From Incurvaria masculella (Eukaryota > Arthropoda > Insecta > Lepidoptera > Incurvariidae): a stretch of DNA of 64,000 bases. The first letter of the stretch is position 1; each line of letters opens with the position of its first letter. This document shows positions 47,242 to 59,200 of the stretch, one piece after another. The notes under the pieces were generated by a model. The model worked only from the letters and a program-made list of their open reading frames with translations. It ran no database searches and was not told where the DNA came from. The translations under genes were made by a program, and so were the position numbers. The DNA lies in the NCBI GenBank assembly GCA_946894095.1, contig OX335665.1, positions 5,528,001 through 5,592,000 on the forward strand, read 5' to 3'.

Positions 47242-50200
47242 GTACGTTGTTCTCAGCGAGCACACTGAAAAATGAATCAGTGAATCTATCTGTAACTGTG
47301 ATAATACTCGTAACGGTAAAATAGACCCAACCAAATAAATAGGTTACTCTGAGTAAAAACCAGTTAACCTTAAACGTTAAATGTTACTGTATATTTTAAT
47401 TGTTTTTTTTTAAACTTTGTGCAATAACTTTTTTCTCTGACTGTTTCCCTAACTGTGTGAAATCTGTTTCTAGCTTTAGTGTTTTTTCCATTCTTACTTA
47501 CGTCTAATATTCCGTCTGCTGTACCTCTTGAAACTAAACAGTTGCACGCCTGATTTGTAGTCGATCAGTTACGATAACCGTTTCAAAATCATCTGATCTG
47601 TGACACGTGTTATTTTAACCAAGTGATACTGTACAATCGGATAGGATAAATGTTTAAAATTAACTTTTTTGACTCATCTACAGATACTTACCGTAAAACA
47701 TGAATAGTCATGAGAAATACTTTACCATAAAAGACTGAATTTTAACTGTGATAAAACAGACTCCTCATATTTTTTTTTCAATGTAGCTCAGGGATGCCGG
47801 GCCTTATTGCTAATGCATGAGGTCACGTTCACGGACCCCTTCCTTTCTTTTTAGGGTTCCGTACCCAAAGGGTGAAAACGGAACCCTATTACTAAGCCTG
47901 CGCTGTCCGTCCGTCCGTCCGTTTGTCACAGGGCTGTATCTCATGAACCGTAATAGGTAGGGAGCTGAAATTTTCAGAGAGTGTGTATTTATTTTGCCCC
48001 ATACAAAAAACGTGATTGTTTTGTGTTTAATCTTGTACGATAGTACGGAACCCTTCGTTGCGAGTCCGACTCGCACTTGGCCGGTTTTTCCGAATTATTT
48101 AAGTGCGTTTCGTCACGAATGTGAGCTGTTCCATGGTTCTGAATATACATCTATCAAACTAGGTATCAGGGCTAGCTCCGCCCGGGTGGGTATCATCGCA
48201 TTGAAACGGTGTTCGAAGAGGCAATGAAAAATTGCAAATCCATTCCTTAGTATTTTGAATCCGGTTCAATTTAGCCGTGCTATTAACCGAAGGTTAGGTT
48301 AGGTTAGGTTAGGTTAGGTTAGGTTAGGTTAGGTTAGGTTAGGTTAGCACCTAATTCCCACAGACATGCGGTGCTTTGGTCTAATGCATGACTTTAGAAT
48401 CCCAAGCTCAAACTGACCATCTGACCGAAAGCCCTTTTCGCTCTCACGTCGCCCCTTAGAGCAGAGGATACCTGTTGAGCTGACATGACGTCGCACACAC
48501 ACCCTTAGTCAAGAACGTTAAAACTAAATTGGCTAGACACACGCCCAGCTATCGCGTGCCGAGCTTTTGAGCAAACGGGCTAGTCATATGAGCCTGTAGT
48601 AATTCGACTACGGGCGGTACGCGAAGTTCGTCATGTTTCAATTGTTTCATTATATTCAAGCAGAAACAACATTCCACAGTTCGTAGACAACCTGTCAAAA
48701 CTTAGAATGAGATGAGCACCGGACTGACCATACAAAAACCGGTTTAGTCCGGCGTAATAAAGTTAGTCCGCCCACTCTGAATACGGCTACCAGAATAAAC
48801 TATATTTGTATGTATCTTTCATCTCAATCCGTTTATACGTTTTTTGCGTGAATGAGTAGAACATCCAAACTTTCGCATTTATTATTATATTAAGATTTAC
48901 TTGATATGGCGCGACACAGCCATATAAAACAAGTGTGCATATAATCGTACACTGAACAAAAAAATGTGCAACTGTTCTCTGTTTCAGCACTGTTAAAATT
49001 CAGTCATTTATGGTAAAGTATTTTTCATTACAATTAATATATTACGGTAAGTATCTAGGGAAGGTCCTGGCATGGCACCTAATTTCATCGGGAATGTGGT
49101 GTATTGGGCTAATATCATATCGGTGGTTGTGTGGTATTTGCCATTCATGTCAGGTTGCATAAAAAAAATGTACGAATGACAGCATGAGCCGTCCTGTTGC
49201 AGACACCTGTTTATGTGGGGGCCCCTCTTTTGGGGCGACACCGGGCGGGTGCCCCGTCTGCCCCCCTCGAAGTCTCGCTGTCTCTGTCTACCCCCCCGAA
49301 AGGTGTGTACGTGTGACAGCACGCGCCGTCCTGTTGCAGGCACCTGTACCTGTCGTTCGTACGGCGCGACCGGCGGCCGGCGCTGCGGGAGATGGCCGCC
49401 GCCAGCTCCGCCGCCGCCTGCGCGCCGGTCACCGCGCACGCCGACCACCAGGTCGCCGCCTCCGATAGCTATAGCTCGGGGGCGCGGGGACTCGCCCTCC
49501 GTGCCAGGGGTCGTGGGCTCGAGTGCCGGGTCATGCCGGATTAGTGCATTTCGTTACGAATGCGTGCAGCTCCGTGGTTCGGAATCCATGTAAAACTGTT
49601 GGTCCTCTTCATTCATTGCTAGGTGGTAGGGTTAATCCCGCCCAGGTTGGTATCATCGCATTGAATGATCGATGAATGAAAGACGCATCATGAAGTCCTA
49701 AAAGCACAAGGTGCAAAACCCATGTCATCCAAAATACTTATTAGTACTGATTGTGTTTTTCGTGTTTTCCGTCGAGTTCTAGCCGTGCTAAAGGGAAGGT
49801 CCTGGCATGGCTCCTAGTTCCTTCGGGAACGCGTTGTATTGGACTAATGTCGTCCACGTATAAAACGTATGGTATTGTATTAGCTATCCATGTCCGTTTA
49901 CATATAGGCGCACTGAATGACATATCCACTTCCTTTTTAACCGACTTCAAAAAAGGAGGAGGTTCTCAATTCGACTGTTTTTTTTTATTTTTTATATGTT
50001 TGTTACCTCAGAACTTTCGCCTGGGTGATCCGAATTTAATAATTATTTTTTTAATTGAAATCTGGTGCTTCCCGTGTGGTCCCATTTCAATTCGGTTTAG
50101 TTCTGGTAACCCATGAGAAATTCATATAAGTCTTACATTTGTATTAAGAAGTGTGCGCGTCAAATCTACGAATAACTCAATACCACGCAAACCGATTTCG

Positions 50201-53200
50201 ATGATTCTTTTTTTATTGGAAAGGATGCGTAAAAATTTGTTAGTGTAATTCATATTCACTAAAATAACCAAATAAACAAAAATGTTAACAAAAAAAAACG
50301 ACTTCAAAGAAAAAATATTCCAAAACCAATTAACTAAAAAGTAAAAAAAAGAATTACCATTTTTGTAGTTACGATTATTGTTATTTTTTGAGTCGGTGTC
50401 AGCCAAAGTAGCCAAGGTTCTCTTGACTGGCGCAGCGCGTGCCCGGCTGACGCCGATTAAAAAAATAACAATAATCGTAACTACAAAGATGTCAATTATT
50501 TTTTTACTTTTTAGTGCATGTTAATTTGTTTTGGAACACTTTTTCTTTGAAGTCGGGGGTTATTTTTTTTTTTTTTTGTTTTTGATCCGGCGTGTCGGCC
50601 AACAGGGCACCAAGCTCAGCCTGGCGTCGAAGATCCACGGCCTGGCGGAACGGCTGCAGCAGCTGGGGAAAAGCTCCAGCGACTCTGTCGACGGCAGCGA
50701 CAAGAGTTCCCGCAGTCGCACAGGTAGCATTGTTTACTAGGGTTCCGTACCCAAAGGGTGAAAACGGGGCCCTATTAATAAGCCTCCGCTGCCCGTCCGT
50801 CCGTCTGCCCGTCTGTCCGTCTGTCACAGGGCTGTATCTCATGAACCGTAATAGGTAGGCAGCTGATAGCGTAATAGGGCCCCATACAACAAAGTGATTT
50901 TTTTGGGTTTAATCTTGTACGATTGGACGGAACCCTTCGTGTGCGAGTCCGACTCGCACTGGGCCGGTTTTTTGTTGTTATTTATTGTTCGTTGTTTATG
51001 TGCAACATAATTCATTGACTATGAAATATGTTGATGATTACCGTAATCTCATTGATTTGAGGTTATCCAACGACATCTACATTGAAGCATTGTAATGTTA
51101 AAAGTCCACGTGTTGTGGGACGTCTTGAGACCCTGTGTCTATGTCCAGCAGTGACGGAACCCTCGTCAAGTGAACACGATCATGCTTGACCGGTTTTCTT
51201 AATGCAAAGCGCGGCACATGGATTTAAACGTTTGTCGGAGGCTGCGAAAACCATGCCAGCGGGCCAGCCAGCTTCTTTAAATAAAGTTTGAAGGACCCCA
51301 GATCGTATTTTGCGAGAAATATACCGTGTATTCCATGGTTTGGAGAATCTTCAGAATTAATTGGTTCTTATTGGAGGAACTTGGACATAGGTGTCTGAAT
51401 TCACGCTTCCGATCCCCAAAGTCTGTGCCCGTTCGGAGCACAACAAAATGAATAAGCAATGAAGTGTACGCAGGGAGCGTGCACCCGATGCTGACGGTGA
51501 CGACCCACCCGAGCTACTCCAGCCACGAGCTGGGCGAGCGGCGCGCGGAGACCAGCCCCAGCCACAGCCAGATGTCGAGGAACTCGAGCCGCAAGTCCAG
51601 CAACTCGCTCCGGGTCAACCAGTCGGCGAGATACGAAGGTGCGGGTTGTGTCGTCATACATTACATATTGTTACGTGGAGTGTGCGTCCGATGCTGGCGG
51701 TGACGACCCACCCGAGCTACTCCAGCCACGAGCTGGGCGAGCGGCGCGCGGAGACCAGCCCCAGCCACAGCCAGATGTCGAGGAACTCGAGCCGCAAGTC
51801 CAGCAACTCGCTCCGGGTCAACCAGTCGGCGAGATACGAAGGTGCGGGTTGTGTCGTCATACATTACATATTGTTACGTGGAGTGTGCGTCCGATGCTGG
51901 CGGTGACGACCCACCCGAGCTACTCCAGCCACGAGCTGGGCGAGCGGCGCGCGGAGACCAGCCCCAGCCACAGCCAGATGTCGAGGAACTCGAGCCGCAA
52001 GTCCAGCAACTCGCTCCGGGTCAACCAGTCGGCGAGATACGAAGGTGCGGGTTGTGTCGTCACACATTACATATTGTTACGTGGAGCGTGCATCCGATGC
52101 TGACGGTGACGACCCACCCGAGCTACTCCAGCCACGAGCTGGGCGAGCGGCGCGCGGAGACCAGCCCCAGCCACAGCCAGATGTCGAGGAACTCGAGCCG
52201 CAAGTCCAGCAACTCGCTCCGGGTCAACCAGTCGGCGAGATACGAAGGTGCGGGTTGTGTCGTCACACATTACATATTGTTACGTGGAGCGTGCATCCGA
52301 TGCTGGCGGTGACGACCCACCCGAGCTACTCCAGCCACGAGCTGGGCGAGCGGCGCGCGGAGACCAGCCCCAGCCACAGCCAGATGTCGAGGAACTCGAG
52401 CCGCAAGTCCAGCAACTCGCTCCGGGTCAACCAGTCGGCGAGATACGAATGTGCGGGTTGTGTCGTCATACATTACATATTGTTACGTGGAGTGTGCGTC
52501 CGATGCTGGCGGTGACGACCCACCCGAGCTACTCCAGGCACGAGCTGGGCGAGCGGCCCGCGGAGACCAGCCCCAGCCACAGCCAGATGTCGAGGAACTC
52601 GAGCCGCAAGTCCAGCAACTCGCTCCGGGTCAACCAGTCGGCGAGATACGAAGGTGCGGGTTGTGTCGTCATACATTACATATTGTTACGTGGAGTGTGC
52701 GCCCGATGCTGGCGGTGACGACCCACCCGAGCTACTCCAGGCACGAGCTGGGCGAGCGACGCGCGGAGGCCAGCCCCAGCCACAGCCAGATGTCGAGGAA
52801 CTCAAGCCGCAAGTCCAGCAACTCGCTCCGGGTCAACCAGTCGGCGAGATACGAAGGTGCGGGTTGTGTCGTCATACATTACATATTGTTACGTGGAGTG
52901 TGCGCCCGATGCTGGCGGTGACGACCCACCCGAGCTACTCCAGGCACGAGCTGGGCGAGCGACGCGCGGAGGCCAGCCCCAGCCACAGCCAGATGTCGAG
53001 GAACTCGAGCCGCAAGTCCAGCAACTCGCTCCGGGTCAACCAGTCGGCGAGATACGAAGGTGCGGGTTGTGTCGTCATACATTACATATTGTTACGTGGA
53101 GTGTGCGCCCGATGCTGGCGGTGACGACCCACCCGAGCTACTCCAGGCACGAGCTGGGCGAGCGGCCCGCGGAGACCAGCCCCAGCCACAGCCAGATGTC

Positions 53201-56200
53201 GAGGAACTCGAGCCGCAAGTCCAGCAACTCGCTCCGGGTCAACCAGTCGGCGAGATACGAAGGTGCGGGTTGTGTCGTCACACATTACATATTGTTACGT
53301 GGAGTGTGCGCCCGATGCTGGCGGTGACGACCCACCCGAGCTACTCCAGCACACACGAGGAACCATCGTCATCAACAGGTTTTAGGTACATAGTTGTAGG
53401 TGTTATCGATATCTGGAACAATTTACTATAATGCTATCTTAACCAAGATCCTAGCGAAGGAAGTTAGGAATAATTATGTAAAATAATAACAGATTCAAAT
53501 AATGTCGCCTGTGTGTGCAGACTTCAAGCAGCTGGTGCGACGCACGTCAGCTATGGACGTGGCGGCGGCGCGCGTCTCCCTGAAGGACATCGTGTGCTAC
53601 CTCTCGCTGCTGGAGGCTGGTCGGCCCGAGGATAAGCTGGAATGTGAGCATATACAATAATTGCTATAAACAATAATGCACTTTCTACGCCGGTAGAATC
53701 TTGACGCCATATCTTTTGTACGATGTATATCAAATTTAATAATTTAAAAATAGGTTTGTCAAATTAGGGTACATTAAAAGAGGCGTTTTATTTGTACTTA
53801 CGATAAAATAACGAGAGGCTCGCACAGGAATAAGAAAAGAAATCCCTATATTTTTCTAAGTGGCAAAAAAAATATTTCAAAACGAGCCAAAGATGTTTTT
53901 GCTCTGAACATGGATCGTTTGGCGAAAAATTTTGTCAATAAACATCCATAAAATTATAAGCATTCAGTTAATATTTAAACTAACTCAAAGTTTTTAAAAT
54001 ATCCAATTCATATGGAAAGTAAAAGCGTTTGATATAGACAAATATCAAAAGCTCAGCATTGAAAGCGTTGACAGGTCACTGATTTAAAATCCCTTTATAA
54101 TGCTTGCAGTATTATCCACGGAGATTTGTTCGATGTTATCAATGAATATAAGTTGAAAATAGAATATCCTTTTATTATTGGAGATATTATTACTATAAAC
54201 CAACACATCCGCCAAAAGAATCCTGACGCAGTTATGGGACAAACTGAAAAGATTTAACCAATCCAATGTTGCTATAGTCATGTTCCGGCTCTATGACACT
54301 GACGGGAATGGAGTCCTGGACACCAACGAGATGGACTGCATCGTCAACCAGATGATGACGGTCGCAGAATACCTCGGTTGGGACGTCTCCGAGCTTCGAC
54401 CGGTCAGTATTTATGCGATCATTTATTTTCCTATTTTTATCGGTTATAGTTTCGCACACTTTTAATTCATATGAAATCACTATATACTTATTTAGGACAA
54501 TTTCTTTGTTTGTCGTATTTTCTACGTCTTGTAGATACTTAGTCATCACCTGAGCCAAAACGTAGCCACCTTAGCCATAACAATGAAGAGCAGTCGCCTG
54601 CAGAGTTTATTTAGGACAATTTCTTTGTTTGTCGTATTTTCTACGTCTTGTAGATACTTAGTCATCACCTGAGCCAAAACGTAGCCACCTTAGCCATAAC
54701 AATGAAGAGCAGTCGCCTGCAGAGTTTACATTTCGAAAGCGTACCTTAAATAGGTTCCACTACTGAGTATGTTATTGAAATAGGTTAGTCATAAATAGAT
54801 CGGTGAAAAAATTTTGCCAAACGTAGAAAGACAAACTGTCCAATTTTAATCTTAAATAAAATATCTCATGTTTAACGCAATTAAATCGTAAGCTGAAATA
54901 AATATCAAACTACATTAGCATAATGGCTCTAGACATTCAATTTAGTTTTTCCTCTCAAAGGAATGCATAATTGATAATACTATTTTACATTTTCCAGATT
55001 CTTCAAGATATGATGGTGGAGATAGATTACGATTCTGATGGTACTGTCTCACTAGACGAATGGAAGCGAGGAGGGTGAGCTAATTCATTTATTTATTTAT
55101 TTATTATTTATTTATTCTCCGTATTTATAAATACGGAGTTTCCAATTGTATTTTGCTTATTGTTAATGTATGATTGTATTCACTTAGGTTACTTACTTCT
55201 TCGATTAGTGCCATGAGTGACAGTCTAGTGACCAGCCAAGTTTCAGGAGTGGCATGCACTTGAACATTGCCAATATTACATATTACACAATCTTCTTGAT
55301 CAATGATCTCTTGGTAGTGGCATTAAAGATTTTCAGCTTGAAATACTTTACAATCAATACTAGTTGCGATTCACTCAATCCATATCTAGTACTAGAGATG
55401 CCCATAGCTTTGCTTAAAAATCTCATATCTTTAGCTTTAACCCCTCTAAATGTTGCCAGGATGACGACGATTCCACTGCTGGTACTGCTAGGGCTAGACA
55501 CCAACGTGAAGGAGGATGGTGAGCACGCTTGGAGACTGAAGCACTTCTCGAGACCGGCCTACTGCAATCTTTGCCTCAACATGCTGGTTGGACTTGGGAA
55601 GAAGGGGCTCTGCTGTATATGTAAGTGCCATTTCATTCTTGCTGCTGTATATGCAAGTGCCACCATATACTTGGTAACGATCGGTGCATGCCACTTACAA
55701 GATGGTAATTTAGCCGAATCCAAATATGAGTTCATTTGAGCCTTGTACTAAATCAGAGGAATCAGGATTTTATTTAAAAAATATTTACACCCTGTCGCTA
55801 ATCTGACTCTTCAAAATCAGAAAATCTTTGCAAGATTTTTTGGGATATTCCTTTCACATTCGCATACATATCATAATAATCTCTAAGAATAGAAAAAATA
55901 AGAAGCTTATATTGTTTTCTTATATTAGCTGACTTTTTTTAACAGAAGCACGATGCCGAACTCGATTGGTTTTCATTTAGTATGAGCATACATATAGACC
56001 GTGGAATTACTCTGCAAACAGCCCCTTTGTATCAGTTTTGATTGCCATAAGTTCAAATAGATATTCTGTTTCGTAATGTTGTTAAGCATCCAAACATTCA
56101 TCATGAGACTTATGGTTTTCGGGCTGTATACAGCCCTCCTTATTCAAAAGACTGTAACTACATATTAGGCACACATGTTTTAACCGCCTTTTGAATAAGG

Positions 56201-59200
56201 AGGGCAGTATAAGCAAAACCTATTCTTTCTGCGGCCACCACAGTTGCCGCCTGCTAGTTCAGCAGGTGCCTGCCTCCACTATATCCATGTACATTCCGAT
56301 CGTCTCTCACCACTGTTCCGTTGTTGCAGTCTTCAAGTTCACGGTGCACGAGCGCTGCGTGCAGCGCGCGCCTGCCTCCTGCATCGCCACTTACTCCAAG
56401 TCGAGACGCGCCGCGCCCATCCTCTCTCACCACTGTTCCGTTGTTGCAGTCTGCAAGTTCACGGTGCACGAGCGCTGCGTGCAGCGCGCGCCTGCCTCCT
56501 GCATCGCCACTTACTCCAAGTCGAGACGCGCCGCGCCCATCCTCTCTCACCACTGTTCCGTTGTTGCAGTCTGCAAGTTCACGGTGCACGAGCGCTGCGT
56601 GCAGCGCGCGCCTGCCGCCTGCATCGCCACTTACTCCAAGTCGAGACGCGCCGCGCCCATCCTCTCTCACCACTGTTCCGTTGTTGCAGTCTGCAAGTTC
56701 ACGGTGCACGAGCGCTGCGTGCAGCGCGCGCCTGCCTCCTGCATCGCCACTTACTCCAAGTCGAGACGCGCCGCGCCCATCCTCTCTCACCACTGTTCCG
56801 TTGTTGCAGTCTGCAAGTTCACGGTGCACGAGCGCTGCGTGCAGCGCGCGCCTGCCTCCTGCATCGCCACTTACTCCAAGTCGAGACGCGCCGCGCCCAT
56901 CCTCTCTCACCACTGTTCCGTTGTTGCAGTCTGCAAGTTCACGGTGCACGAGTGCTGCGTGCAGCGCGCGCCTGCCTCCTGCATCGCCACTTACTCCAAG
57001 TCGAGACGCGCCGCGCCCATCCTCTCTCACCACTGTTCCGTTGTTGCAGTCTGCAAGTTCACGGTGCACGAGCGCTGCGTGCAGCGCGCGCCTGCCTCCT
57101 GCATCGCCACTTACTCCAAGTCGAGACGCGCCGCGCCCATCCTCTCTCACCACTGTTCCGTTGTTGCAGTCTGCAAGTTCACGGTGCACGAGCGCTGCGT
57201 GCAGCGCGCGCCTGCCTCCTGCATCGCCACTTACTCCAAGTCGAGACGCGCCGCGCCCATCCTCTCTCACCACTGTTCCGTTGTTGCAGTCTGCAAGTTC
57301 ACGGTGCACGAGCGCTGCGTGCAGCGCGCGCCTGCCTCCTGCATCGCCACTTACTCCAAGTCGAGACGCGCCGCGCCCATCCTCTCTCACCACTGTTCCG
57401 TTGTTGCAGTCTGCAAGTTCACGGTGCACGAGCGCTGCGTGCAGCGCGCGCCTGCCTCCTGCATCGCCACTTACTCCAAGTCGAGACGCGCAGCGCCCAT
57501 CCTCTCTCACCACTGTTCCGTTGTTGCAGTCTGCAAGTTCACGGTGCACGAGTGCTGCGTGCAGCGCGCGCCTGCCTCCTGCATCGCCACTTACTCTAAG
57601 TCGAGACGCGCCGCGCCCATCCTCTCTCACCACTGTTCCGTTGTTGCAGTCTGCAAGTTCACGGTGCACGAGCGCTGCGTGCAGCGCGCGCCTGCCTCCT
57701 GCATCGCCACTTACTCCAAGTCGAGACGCGCAGCGCCCATCCTCTCTCACCACTGTTCCGTTGTTGCAGTCTGCAAGTTCACGGTGCACGAGTGCTGCGT
57801 GCAGCGCGCGCCTGCCTCCTGCATCGCCACTTACTCTAAGTCGAGACGCGCCGCGCCCATCCTCTCTCACCACTGTTCCGTTGTTGCAGTCTGCAAGTTC
57901 ACGGTGCACGAGCGCTGCGTGCAGCGCGCGCCTGCCTCCTGCATCGCCACTTACTCCAAGTCGAGACGCGCAGCGCCCATCCTCTCTCACCACTGTTCCG
58001 TTGTTGCAGTCTGCAAGTTCACGGTGCACGAGTGCTGCGTGCAGCGCGCGCCTGCCTCCTGCATCGCCACTTACTCCAAGTCGAGACGCGCCGCGCCCAT
58101 CCTCTCTCACCACTGTTCCGTTGTTGCAGTCTGCAAGTTCACGGTGCACGAGTGCTGCGTGCAGCGCGCGCCTGCCTCCTGCATCGCCACTTACTCCAAG
58201 TCGAGACGCGCCGCGCCCATCCTCTCTCACCACTGTTCCGTTGTTGCAGTCTGCAAGTTCACGGTGCACGAGCGCTGCGTGCAGCGCGCGCCTGCCTCCT
58301 GCATCGCCACTTACTCCAAGTCGAGACGCGCCGCGCCCATCCTCTCTCACCACTGTTCCGTTGTTGCAGTCTGCAAGTTCACGGTGCACGAGCGCTGCGT
58401 GCAGCGCGCGCCTGCCTCCTGCATCGCCACTTACTCCAAGTCGAGACGCGCCGCGCCCATCCTCTCTCACCACTGTTCCGTTGTTGCAGTCTGCAAGTTC
58501 ACGGTGCACGAGCGCTGCGTGCAGCGCGCGCCTGCCTCCTGCATCGCCACTTACTCCAAGTCGAGACGCGCCGCGCCCATCCTCTCTCACCACTGTTCCG
58601 TTGTTGCAGTCTGCAAGTTCACGGTGCACGAGCGCTGCGTGCAGCGCGCGCCTGCCTCCTGCATCGCCACTTACTCCAAGTCGAGACGCGCCGCGCCCAT
58701 CCTCTCTCACCACTGTTCCGTTGTTGCAGTCTGCAAGTTCACGGTGCACAAGCGCTGCGTGCAGCGCGCGCCTGCCTCCTGCATCGCCACTTACTCCAAG
58801 TCGAGACGCGCCGCGCCCATCCTCTCTCACCACTGTTCCGTTGTTGCAGTCTGCAAGTTCACGGTGCACGAGCGCTGCGTGCAGCGCGCGCCTGCCTCCT
58901 GCATCGCCACTTACTCCAAGTCGAGACGCGCAGCGCCCATCCTCTCTCACCACTGTTCCGTTGTTGCAGTCTGCAAGTTCACGGTGCACGAGTGCTGCGT
59001 GCAGCGCGCGCCTGCCTCCTGCATCGCCACTTACTCTAAGTCGAGACGCGCCGCGCCCATCCTCTCTCACCACTGTTCCGTTGTTGCAGTCTGCAAGTTC
59101 ACGGTGCACGAGCGCTGCGTGCAGCGCGCGCCTGCCTCCTGCATCGCCACTTACTCCAAGTCGAGACGCGCAGCGCCCATCCTCTCTCACCACTGTTCCG

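Noticed and set aside
51639..53327. Overlapping 156-codon frames across array 1
   Set aside because: They read exon and intron parts out of frame across two units and end at the same stop in each unit. Not coding.
55254..55739. 161-codon frame covering the C1a exon
   Set aside because: Only 55460-55620 is exon; the flanks are intron read through in the same frame.
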